Source of the DNA: a virus
DNA: 64,000 bases
IMG/VR virus record: IMGVR_UViG_3300032313_000664
Span: 25,839-89,838 of that record
Reading direction: 5' to 3' (one strand)
Position 1 is the first letter of the stretch, and every line of letters starts with the position of its first letter. The notes under the pieces are model-generated. The model worked only from the letters and a program-made list of their open reading frames with translations. It did not search any database and had not been told where the DNA came from. Made by a program: the position numbers and the translations under genes. This document shows, one piece after another, positions 24,968 to 34,074 of this stretch.

Positions 24968-25305
24968 ATCTAGCCGCTTTAGAGGGTGAAGTATTTCTTC
25001 TGGGAAACTGGAAGAATTATGAAGAACTAGAAGAAAGTCTTTCAATGCCAGAGCTAATACAAACATTGAAATCCTTTAAGAAGCAAAAAGCAGAAGATAG
25101 AAAATTTGCAGCAGGACTTAAAGGCATAGAAATAAATATTGATGAAGACGAAGAAGAAGTTCAAGAAGGAAAAACCTTTGAAGATATTCAAAGAAAAGCA
25201 TTAGGTATTAATGCATCAGGTGATGATATACTTTCATTACAAGGTCCATTAGCAGCAAGTGCAGGATTTGGAATCGGAGCTGGTTTAGGTTATTCAAAGG
25301 AGTAA
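24635..25305 (+). CDS. Tail assembly chaperone, frameshifted long form (gpGT-like)
   Basis: A -1 shift at 24925-24931 joins the first 99 codons to 124 codons of the -1 frame, giving 223 residues. After the shift it reads PTSGSGSGWSELDLAALEGEV, then NWKNYEELEESLSMPELIQTLKSFKKQKAEDRKFAAGLKGIEIN. The MPEL...E..K..KF...KGI segment is the classic T-part of tail chaperones just before tape measure. The T-part also ends in a Glu-rich and Gly-rich tail. The long form binds tape measure and recruits the tube protein. The shift is inferred from sequence, and the order of genes agrees. Confidence 0.75.
24925..24931 (+). promoter_or_regulatory. Slippery heptamer for -1 frameshift
   Basis: CCCAAAC is read in the zero frame as C CCA AAC, the X XXY YYZ form. 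The -1 frame is closed by a TGA at 24922-24924 immediately before the site and is open from 24925 onward to 25305, which fixes the shift to the interval 24925-24967. Confidence 0.8.
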
Positions 25306-25316
25306 TGTATAGATAA

Positions 25317-28300
25317 ATGGCTGATGAAAATATTGTAACTAATATAGTTGCCAATGCTGATTTTTCAGGTCTTATTGCAGATGTCAATAAGGTCACAGCC
25401 TCACTATCTAAACTACAAGCTCAGTTAATTGCTTCAGACGCAAAGCTTGCAAATCAAGTTGCGGTAATGAACAGATCCTTCTCAGAAAATTTGAGAAGAA
25501 CTGGGCAGTTTTCTACACACTTTGTTACACTAACTTCAGATACTGAAAAGTTTGGTAAGAGTCTTGATGGCGGAAAGCTTAAGCTACGAGACTACTTTAG
25601 AACGTTTCAAGAACATACAAAAACTTCAGGCGGAATCGTTAGAGATCTTGCTAAGCAACAAGTAGCACTACAAAATGCCATCATACAACCCTTGGGTAAA
25701 AACGCCCAAGGGCTTATGCAGTTTAACGTACAGGTTCCACAAGGTCTAGATAATATAAAAAACAAAACAGCCATAGCAAGACAAGAGCTTCAGATATTAA
25801 ATAAGGTTGTTCAAGATGGCGGAGTTCAGCTTATTAACTGGGGTAAGAACACTCAGTGGGCAGGACGTCAGCTAACAGTAGGATTAACAGTACCACTAGC
25901 GGCATTTGGTAAAGCAGCAGCAGATGCATTTAGAATGGCAGACGCAGAGTTGGTAAGACTTACAAAGGTTTATGGCGGAGTAGCAGCAACATCCTCAGCA
26001 GAATTATCTAAAATAAGAACTGAAGTTTCAGCAACCGCTAAAGAAATTTCAAAAGCTTATGGAGTTTCATTTAAAGATACAATTACACTTGCAGCAGATA
26101 TAGCAGCAACAGGTAAACAAGGCGATGAGCTTTTGTCTTCAGTCAAAGAAACAAGCAGACTTGCAGTTCTTGGTGAAGTAGATAGACAAGAAGCCATGAA
26201 GGCCACACTGGCAATTCAAACAACATTTAAACAAAACACTGATCAACTTTCTGAGTCGATTAACTTCCTTAACTCAGTTGAAAACCAAACATCAACAACT
26301 CTTAATGACTTAGTAGAAGCAATTCCAAAAGCTGGTCCAGTTATTCAAGGATTAGGCGGAAGCGTACAAGACTTAGCGTTGTATTTAACTGCAATGAAGG
26401 AAGGTGGAATTAATGCTTCAGAAGGAGCCAACGCTCTTAAATCAGCACTAGCATCTTTAATTAATCCTACAAAAGTAGCAAAAGAAAAGTTTTTTGAAAT
26501 GGGAATTGATCTCGGTGGAATTGTAACAAAAAATGCTGGAAATTTAACAGGAACAATAATGGCTCTTCAGGCCGCACTAGATAGCCTAGACCCACTACAA
26601 AAGCAACAGGCAATTGAGCAGTTGTTTGGTAAGTTCCAGTTCTCTAGACTTAATGCTTTGTTTGCAAACTTAGGCAAGCAAGGAAGCCAGACTCTTCAGG
26701 TAATGGATTTAATGAAAGCAAGTTCTCAAGAGCTAGCCCAAGTTGCTGACCGAGAATTATCAATGGTAACAGAATCTGCTTCTGGAAAGTACAGAAGAGC
26801 AATAGAGGGATTAAAGGCAGACCTAGCTGGAATAGGAGAAGAGTTCCTTAAGGTACAAACATTCTTTATCAATGTTGTAGACGGAATTATTGATTTTACA
26901 ACCAAACTTCCAAAGCCTATTAAGCAGATCTTAACTTTTGCTGGTGGATTAACCGCAGTAATCGGTCCAGTTATTATGTTGACTGGTGTTCTCGCTAACT
27001 TCTTTGGCTACGTTATAAAAGGAGTTTCTCACTTTAAAGCCTTGTTTAAAGGTGGAGAAGGCTGGAAGATGCTTACTCCAGAAATTCTTGCTGCACAAAA
27101 AGCAGGAAGCCTTGTTGAAAAAACATTTTACAGTGATGCACAAGCGGCAACAGTATTAAAAACAGCAATTGAAGGCTTAGTAGCAGAGTTTACTGTATTG
27201 CAATCTAAGGCTCAGTCAGGGGCAATATCAGTTGCTCCAGCATTAAATAATTTTGTAAGCGGGGTTACTGGAAGAGTAGTTAATCCAAACCATCCAATGC
27301 TAAGCCCAACAGACACAAGATCAATGTCTCACATGAATCCAGTTGGTGGGATGACGGCAGATCAAAAGACTGGCCAAACAATATTTGGAGTAGTACCTGG
27401 AGCACCAAGAGTTAATCAGACAATAGGTAATAACCCACAGATTTATGCAAATGCAGATTTACCAGAAGTACAGGGTCTTACAAGAATTGGAAAAGCTTCA
27501 ACTGGAGTAGTTGCAGCCGAAGCTGCTAAGTGGCATGCAATGACAGGCGCATTAGCAATGCAATCAGAAACAGAAATAAAAGCATTGAAAACAGAAGTTT
27601 CCAGAACAGGATTAATTACACACGAGCTTTCTGCTTCGTATCAAGCTTTGTTGCCAGAAATGACAAAGCTAACACAACGAGCAGCCCTTGAGTCAGCAGA
27701 AATTGTTGCTCAATTACAAGCAAGTAAAATAACAATAGATCAAGCAAGAGCAAAAATTATTGCATTGAATGCACAAATTGAAGCTGCTATGGGAGCTGCT
27801 GCTACAGATATTGCAGGACAGCAAGGAAGATCTATTGCCTTAACGTCTGTTCCTTTGCTAAGTCAACCAGTGGTAGACAGAGCTGGTAAATCAAATATGA
27901 AAGAGCTTGCTCGTCCAGGAAGAACAAGAGGTCTTCTTAATAAAATTGCAGGAGGCCTCGGAGTTAAAACTTTTGGCGCACCGTATAGCATTGAAACAAC
28001 AATGCCAAAGAAGTTTCATACGGGAGGCACAGTCAGTGGTCCAGGAACTGGAACATCTGATTCAATTCCTGCAATGGTTTCTAATGGAGAGTTTATTGTT
28101 AAAGCGGGATCAGTAAATGCAGAAACCCTTCCAATTCTTCAAGCAATAAATGATAACCCAGACAATACAAGACCATTCCTATCTGCCTTTATGACACATC
28201 AAGGAACTGAAATAAATCAAGGTCTTGAAGGTAAAGCAAAAGGAAAAGTGGTACCAACTGGAATATCGATTGCAAATGATATGCAGAACCTTCATTCTCG

Positions 28301-31300
28301 TGGCCTGCACCCAATGGGCGTTTTTTATGATCAAGGAACAAGATTAGGTTACGATAAGAATGAATTAAAAATTGCACTTAACGGTGCACACGAAGAACTG
28401 CAAAGAACTTTTTCTGCAAAAGGATCTGCTACAATTAATAAGCTATATTACGACAAAGTGGCTTCATCTACTATACTTAAATACTTAAAAGATGTTAAAA
28501 GATTAAGTCCAGCAATAGGCAGACAAGTTTCTATGGCAGAAGAACTTATGTTCTTAGGTCATCAAAGACTATCTTCAGGTAAAGGTTTTGAAAAAGGAAC
28601 AATGCGTCAAGTTGGATTTGATGGCGTCAAGCTACCCAGAGAAATTATCGGCACTGGAAGTGGATTCTCTAAAGATTCAAATCAAAGACATTTTAATTTA
28701 ATACAAGACCTATACGACGAAGAACCTTCAAATAAGTATACAGGTAAGTTAGGTAAGGGCAATACTATATCTCAAGTATTTAAAACTCAAAAAGGTCATA
28801 TGGGTGTGGCACGACCAATTTCAAAAATGAATTTCTTAATGAGCATGGTAAAAAACAAACTAAGTCGTGCACCACTTGCGCCAGACCCAAGATCAATTGC
28901 TTTGAATCAAAAATGGAGAAGAGGATACAAAGACGGCGGATTAGTTGGATACAAGAACGGCGGTATGGTTGGAGGAATGGATATCCCACGCTTTCATGAT
29001 GGCGGCTTTGTTTCTGGATTTCAATCTCAAGCTAGCAAGGGGTTTGTTGGACAAGGAATGCTAAAGCGCCCTGAAGGCGGCGGAATGGGCATCGGTGCTC
29101 AAATGGGAATGATGATGGGCGGATCAATGCTAGGACAATCTATAGGCGGCAACGTTGGCACTGGAATAACAATGGCTGCAAATATTCTCCCATGGCTTCC
29201 CCTACAAAAAATTATGCCATTAATTGGCAAGCTAATGACAAACCTAAGAACACTTTCTGGAATAGCAAATATTGCTGGTAAAGCAATGGGTCTATTATTT
29301 AGAGTTGGTCCAGTTGGTGCAGTTGTTACTGCAGTTGGACTTGCTGTATTTGCTTATAAGAAGTGGCGCAAAGAAGTAGAAGAAACTCAAAGAGAACATG
29401 TAATGCTAAACGGCATTACTGAAAAGGGTGCTAAAGAAGCAGGAATTAGCTACAAGAATGTAGCAAACTCAATTAAGGATGTAAGAGAGCAGTTTAAGCT
29501 TCAACAACAACAAGGTATATCCGCATACGAATCAATGACTGGTTCTGGAGTACAAGGGCTTACATTAACAATTGCACAACTAAAAGAATTAAAGAAAACT
29601 GCAAAAGATACTATGCCAGAGTTAGTCGGAACTTTTAATAGCATAGATACAAGCAAGGTAAATGATCTTGCTGCAAACCTAAAGGCACAATTTGTATCTG
29701 CAGGTATGTCTGCACAAGATGCAACAAATAAAATTTATGCAATCATAGAAGCATCAAATAAGGCTGGCGCAGGACTTGGTGCTATAACTAGCACAGGATT
29801 TACTGCAATAACAGACAAGGGAAGCGCTGCTTCTGCTATCGTTAAAAATTTAATTGATAGTCTTGCAGATATTGAAAATGTTGATCCAAAAGCATTTGCA
29901 TCAAATATTGATACCGTTATATCAAGCCTAGATGCAGCAACTGCTGCACTTGTAGGAACAAAAGATGCACAAGGAAATACAATTGATGAATCTATGGCAA
30001 TGACAATGCAATGGGAAAAGCTTGTCAAACTTGGTGCCGACTATACTCAATTAGGAGAAAAAGCTCTTGCTAACCTAAAGAAAGAAAGACCTGAACTTGC
30101 TGCAATATTAAAGAGCACAGATACTGTTGCAGGAATGTATGCCAAGTGGAGAGTACTTTTGGCTGGAGTTAATATTGATCTTAAGAATATAACATCTCAA
30201 CAAGCAATGGGAATTGCAGCTTATCAGCAAGCACTTTCTATGGCAGCATCTGCTTCAACATCAAATGAAAACACAAAAGGCGCATTGGGCACAGCTAATA
30301 AAGCAACAAAAGATTTAACAGATAGCATTAAAAAAGGCGAGAATGCAATAAAGAAGTATTCAAATACTGAAGCTGGATTAAGCAAGGCCAGAATAAAAGC
30401 ATATCAGGATGAAATTAAAGCTATCCGTGATCGTGCTGATGCAAAGAAGAAAGCCCTAAGAGACACTGTAGAAACTGAAAACACTGAGCTTGAGCTACAA
30501 AAGCTTAAGTTAGAAGCCCAAGCCGCACTAGCACGTGGAGACAGAGATGCTTATGAAGCTGCAAACATTGCAATTGCTCAGCTTACGAAAGAAACTCAGT
30601 TAAAGAAGGCTGAAGATAAAATTGATGCTAATGCTAAAAAAGAAGAAGCAAAAATTCAAGCCATTCTTGATGCAGATCAAGCAAAGAAAGATGCAGCAGC
30701 AGATGCAGTTACTAAGGCACAAAATACAGGCGCTTCAGCGACACAAACACTTGGAGAAATAAATAGCATTAAGTCGTTGCTTGCCCAGCTGGCAATAGAT
30801 CAAATTGAAAACGATAAGCTTAAAGACCCAACTAAAAAAGCAGATGGTCAAAAAGCTCTAGACGGAAGACTTCAAACTATAATTGGATCACTTGAAAAAG
30901 CTTCAGATGCTGTTCAAAAAGCATTCCCAGAATATGTTGATGCAAAAACAAATAAAGGAATTCCTACAAAAATTTATGGAATGCCTGGAGGTGAAGGTGC
31001 TCGAACTGGAGCTGGTGGAGCATTTGATAAGCTTGTTGCAGAAGTTGCAACAGGCGCAGAAAAGAATTTTAATAAATTATCTTCAGAAATTAGAGGCGGG
31101 GCATCACTTGGAGATGTTGTTAAAGCAATGGGCGGGACAGTAAGCAAGAGTAAAAAAATTGAGCAAGCAGATGTTACTGCTGCAATAAAAGCACAGCCTG
31201 GAGGTAGCAGTTCAGGATACCTTAAAGATCAAACAAAGGATGACGGTTCTCTTGAAGAGGGAGTGAGAAACGCTATCATACAAAAGTATGGGTTTAAAGA

Positions 31301-31736
31301 TGGAGATTCATTTGAATTCCAGGGCAAGACATATAATGTAAAGAAGAAGGCCTGGTACAACGGTAAAGGCAACGAAGCTGTTCTTGTAAAGAAGTGGGGC
31401 GGCGGTGCCGTAGTTGCTGGACAAACCTACGGTGTAAATGATAGAATTAACTCATTGGGAGTACAGCAAGAAGGCTTTATGCCGTTTACTCCAAAGGTAA
31501 GCGGAATAATTTATCCAAATGTTGATACTATGCCAAAGTATAATATCCATAGCGGAGAAGTAACTGGAATGCGTGGCGGAGTAAACAGTTCTTACAATAA
31601 CAATTCATACTCAATTAACATTGCGCTTAATGGAACCAACGTGACAGCAGACGATGTAATGAGAAGATTTAAGACAGAGATGGCTTTGGTTCATGCAAAA
31701 GAAGGAAGATCTAGATCAGTTGGGGGACAAGTTTAA
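25317..31736 (+). CDS. Tape measure protein
   Basis: The 2139-residue protein is helical for most of its length and ends with SINIALNGTNVTADDVMRRFKTEMAL, as many tape measures do. Its N-terminal 500 residues contain the TP901 tail core plan: WGKNTQWAGRQLTVGLTVPLAAFG near 180-200, then EGANALKSALASLINPT. Hydrophobic segments lie at about 532-570 and 1260-1350. Gly-rich motifs of the form GGTVSGPGTGTSDSIPAMVSNGEFIVKAG occur near 905-935, with GGLVGYKNGGMVGG near 1205-1220. A long coiled coil spans about 1660-1800. At about 0.15 nm per residue the tail would be near 320 nm. The ATG at 25317 follows a three-codon minicistron. Confidence 0.9.
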   Translation: MADENIVTNIVANADFSGLIADVNKVTASLSKLQAQLIASDAKLANQVAVMNRSFSENLRRTGQFSTHFVTLTSDTEKFGKSLDGGKLKLRDYFRTFQEHTKTSGGIVRDLAKQQVALQNAIIQPLGKNAQGLMQFNVQVPQGLDNIKNKTAIARQELQILNKVVQDGGVQLINWGKNTQWAGRQLTVGLTVPLAAFGKAAADAFRMADAELVRLTKVYGGVAATSSAELSKIRTEVSATAKEISKAYGVSFKDTITLAADIAATGKQGDELLSSVKETSRLAVLGEVDRQEAMKATLAIQTTFKQNTDQLSESINFLNSVENQTSTTLNDLVEAIPKAGPVIQGLGGSVQDLALYLTAMKEGGINASEGANALKSALASLINPTKVAKEKFFEMGIDLGGIVTKNAGNLTGTIMALQAALDSLDPLQKQQAIEQLFGKFQFSRLNALFANLGKQGSQTLQVMDLMKASSQELAQVADRELSMVTESASGKYRRAIEGLKADLAGIGEEFLKVQTFFINVVDGIIDFTTKLPKPIKQILTFAGGLTAVIGPVIMLTGVLANFFGYVIKGVSHFKALFKGGEGWKMLTPEILAAQKAGSLVEKTFYSDAQAATVLKTAIEGLVAEFTVLQSKAQSGAISVAPALNNFVSGVTGRVVNPNHPMLSPTDTRSMSHMNPVGGMTADQKTGQTIFGVVPGAPRVNQTIGNNPQIYANADLPEVQGLTRIGKASTGVVAAEAAKWHAMTGALAMQSETEIKALKTEVSRTGLITHELSASYQALLPEMTKLTQRAALESAEIVAQLQASKITIDQARAKIIALNAQIEAAMGAAATDIAGQQGRSIALTSVPLLSQPVVDRAGKSNMKELARPGRTRGLLNKIAGGLGVKTFGAPYSIETTMPKKFHTGGTVSGPGTGTSDSIPAMVSNGEFIVKAGSVNAETLPILQAINDNPDNTRPFLSAFMTHQGTEINQGLEGKAKGKVVPTGISIANDMQNLHSRGLHPMGVFYDQGTRLGYDKNELKIALNGAHEELQRTFSAKGSATINKLYYDKVASSTILKYLKDVKRLSPAIGRQVSMAEELMFLGHQRLSSGKGFEKGTMRQVGFDGVKLPREIIGTGSGFSKDSNQRHFNLIQDLYDEEPSNKYTGKLGKGNTISQVFKTQKGHMGVARPISKMNFLMSMVKNKLSRAPLAPDPRSIALNQKWRRGYKDGGLVGYKNGGMVGGMDIPRFHDGGFVSGFQSQASKGFVGQGMLKRPEGGGMGIGAQMGMMMGGSMLGQSIGGNVGTGITMAANILPWLPLQKIMPLIGKLMTNLRTLSGIANIAGKAMGLLFRVGPVGAVVTAVGLAVFAYKKWRKEVEETQREHVMLNGITEKGAKEAGISYKNVANSIKDVREQFKLQQQQGISAYESMTGSGVQGLTLTIAQLKELKKTAKDTMPELVGTFNSIDTSKVNDLAANLKAQFVSAGMSAQDATNKIYAIIEASNKAGAGLGAITSTGFTAITDKGSAASAIVKNLIDSLADIENVDPKAFASNIDTVISSLDAATAALVGTKDAQGNTIDESMAMTMQWEKLVKLGADYTQLGEKALANLKKERPELAAILKSTDTVAGMYAKWRVLLAGVNIDLKNITSQQAMGIAAYQQALSMAASASTSNENTKGALGTANKATKDLTDSIKKGENAIKKYSNTEAGLSKARIKAYQDEIKAIRDRADAKKKALRDTVETENTELELQKLKLEAQAALARGDRDAYEAANIAIAQLTKETQLKKAEDKIDANAKKEEAKIQAILDADQAKKDAAADAVTKAQNTGASATQTLGEINSIKSLLAQLAIDQIENDKLKDPTKKADGQKALDGRLQTIIGSLEKASDAVQKAFPEYVDAKTNKGIPTKIYGMPGGEGARTGAGGAFDKLVAEVATGAEKNFNKLSSEIRGGASLGDVVKAMGGTVSKSKKIEQADVTAAIKAQPGGSSSGYLKDQTKDDGSLEEGVRNAIIQKYGFKDGDSFEFQGKTYNVKKKAWYNGKGNEAVLVKKWGGGAVVAGQTYGVNDRINSLGVQQEGFMPFTPKVSGIIYPNVDTMPKYNIHSGEVTGMRGGVNSSYNNNSYSINIALNGTNVTADDVMRRFKTEMALVHAKEGRSRSVGGQV

Positions 31737-32206
31737 TGCCATTAACATTACCAAGAGGTTCAATCTTTAGCATAGAGGCTAAGGATCTTTTAGCAACTCC
31801 CGCAGGAACTGTAAATCAATTTAATAAGGTTACTGAGCATAACCGTACAGACTTTAGCATTAATGTTGAAAGAATTGAAAAAGTAGTAAGAACATCAAAC
31901 GGAACTTTAAGAAAGAATTTTATTAAAGATAAGCGCAAGTTCTCAACATCCTGGGACATGCTTCCATCATATAGAACTCTAACCGTGGACGGTGCATGGG
32001 GAGCAGAAGACTTAAGATCATTCTACCTAGGAGAACAAGGACAGGGTAGTTTTAAAATTAGATTAAACATAGCAAAAAATGGAGTCTCACAAGAGTCATC
32101 TGGATATGAAGAGTATACGGTTGTTATTACAGACTGCAGCTTTGCAATTGCCAAAAGAGGCTTACAGCCCCACTGGAACGTATCCCTGAGCATGGATGAA
32201 GTCTAA
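31736..32206 (+). CDS. Distal/minor tail protein
   Basis: The 156-residue beta-rich protein overlaps the tape-measure stop by one base. TDFSINVERIEKVVRTSNGTLRKNFIKDKRKFSTSWDMLPS, then GSFKIRLNIAKNG and TDCSFAIAKRGLQPHWNVSLSMDEV are typical of a short distal tail protein at this place. It would connect the tube end with the tip complex. The family is inferred from position and fold pattern. Confidence 0.6.
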   Translation: MPLTLPRGSIFSIEAKDLLATPAGTVNQFNKVTEHNRTDFSINVERIEKVVRTSNGTLRKNFIKDKRKFSTSWDMLPSYRTLTVDGAWGAEDLRSFYLGEQGQGSFKIRLNIAKNGVSQESSGYEEYTVVITDCSFAIAKRGLQPHWNVSLSMDEV

Positions 32207-34074
32207 TGCCAGTATATGCAAGCCCTGCAGCCAAAACAAAGCTTGAGCAAAGCACAAACCTAAATTTAAATATAGGTTGTACTATTGAGTACAACATGAA
32301 TAGACTTGTAGATAACATTGTTGTTACTGGTGCAGATATTGTTAAGCCAGACGGAAGTAAGCCTTTTAAAAAGTTATTCCCCGTAGATTCAATCATCAAG
32401 GCTAACCGACCAATTGGAGCGGGAGTTAAATATGGAATCACAGGAGATATTGGGTCTGGAACATATAGAGATCCAAGAGCTAGTACATACCCGTTAGACT
32501 ATAGAACATACTACCCAGGAGCAGACACATATTACAAGTACTGGCTAAGCGCAGTTAGCACGGGTGTAGATTTAACCATTACATATCCAAAAGCAGTATT
32601 AACAAATAAAGTAGTTGCAAGATTTGAGATATCACATTCAACTCCAGGAACCTGGAACATACTTTTAAATGGATCATCTGTTGCACAAGGAACAAGTTCA
32701 CAGATAAAAGCATTCGGTGCTGGAACATATGATGCTGGAACTTTGACTATTTATTATAATGGAACTGCATGGGTAACTACAGAGCCAGCAGTGCTAGGTG
32801 CTCCAGTAAGCATAACCACATTAAAGATAACCACTGCAGGAGTTGCAGGTAAGTACATTGGTGTTATTGAGCTTTGTCCTAAATGGGTAGTTGATATATC
32901 AGATGCCATTACAGATATGTCTATCTCAAAAGAGTCATCTACAAGCTCAGAAGATATCCTACCAATCGGAAAGGTTTCAGCAAACTCTTTATCTTTAGGT
33001 CTTGTATCCTACGAAACCACACGTAAAATAATTTCCTTTGATAAAACATTTACTTTTGATGCCTCTAAGATTTATCTATACAAGCAGATTGAATTAAACC
33101 CATACTACAAGTTATATAATTCTGACCAAACTTATGAAAAAATTAATCAAGGTGTGTTCTATCTAGACAACTGGTCTTCCTCAGAATATGGAGAGATATC
33201 TTTAACGGCACTTGATGGAGCAAAAATTTTGCAAGAAGTAATTGCACCAAGTATTATTTGTGAAGGATATTCAACAACTGCAATATTAAGAAGACTGCTT
33301 GATACGGTAGGTTTTACAAACTATAAATTTAATATGTCTGCAACAGACACTTCAATATTTACTCCAAAGTTCTGGTGGACAGATGACAGTAAGCCAGTGT
33401 GGAATGCCATACAAGAGCTTTGCCGAGACTCTCAAATGACAGCTATCTTTGATGAAAATAATGTGCTTCAATTTTACACAAGAGACTACATGTTCTCTTC
33501 AGCAAAATCCGTAGACTGGTCATTTAGATATAATGCAGATGGATCAAATCTGCCTAACATAATTTCTTTTTCTAAAAACGAGTTAGCAAGTGCAAATCAG
33601 GTTAAGGTCTTATGGAATAGCGTAACTACTTCAGAGTTTACTGGAAACTCTCAGCCACTGTGGAAGTCTGGCAACACTTCAATGGGAGCCCTATCACTTG
33701 ATCAAGATCTCCCAGCGTCTATTGGGGAAGGCGGATATATCAATCTTTCTCCAATTACAGTAAATAGCTACGAAAGCAAAAGAGTTCTATACGAGTATAA
33801 CGGATACCTTGTAATTGATTCAGAAATTATAGAGTATGATGCAATTCAATATGAATATGTTTATAATGGTGTCAAGACGCAAGTGTGGATAACAACTGAA
33901 TCAGATGTATTAAAATATTTAGGTCTGTCAAATGTTGGTTCTGCAAACTATCAGCCTACAGGAAAATATAGAATTAAAACAAGAGGTGCATTTAATACAA
34001 CCGTTGCAAATCATTATGCTGCGGCGTCTACTATATTAAATTCATGGAGTGGATATGAGGTGAAGTGGGTATAA
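32206..34074 (+). CDS. Minor tail protein (tip hub-like)
   Basis: The 622-residue protein has GCTIEYNMNRLVDNIVVTGADIV at the N-terminus, a PGTWNILLNGSSVAQG beta domain near 145-200, then ALDGAKILQEVIAPSIICEGYSTTAILRRLLDTVGFTNY and FWWTDDSKPVWNAIQELCRDSQMTAIFDENNVLQFYTRD. The last segments match the gp27-like hub of siphovirus tips (tail-lysozyme-type domain without lysozyme). It follows the distal protein in the standard order. It overlaps the next gene by one base. Confidence 0.65.
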   Translation: MPVYASPAAKTKLEQSTNLNLNIGCTIEYNMNRLVDNIVVTGADIVKPDGSKPFKKLFPVDSIIKANRPIGAGVKYGITGDIGSGTYRDPRASTYPLDYRTYYPGADTYYKYWLSAVSTGVDLTITYPKAVLTNKVVARFEISHSTPGTWNILLNGSSVAQGTSSQIKAFGAGTYDAGTLTIYYNGTAWVTTEPAVLGAPVSITTLKITTAGVAGKYIGVIELCPKWVVDISDAITDMSISKESSTSSEDILPIGKVSANSLSLGLVSYETTRKIISFDKTFTFDASKIYLYKQIELNPYYKLYNSDQTYEKINQGVFYLDNWSSSEYGEISLTALDGAKILQEVIAPSIICEGYSTTAILRRLLDTVGFTNYKFNMSATDTSIFTPKFWWTDDSKPVWNAIQELCRDSQMTAIFDENNVLQFYTRDYMFSSAKSVDWSFRYNADGSNLPNIISFSKNELASANQVKVLWNSVTTSEFTGNSQPLWKSGNTSMGALSLDQDLPASIGEGGYINLSPITVNSYESKRVLYEYNGYLVIDSEIIEYDAIQYEYVYNGVKTQVWITTESDVLKYLGLSNVGSANYQPTGKYRIKTRGAFNTTVANHYAAASTILNSWSGYEVKWV

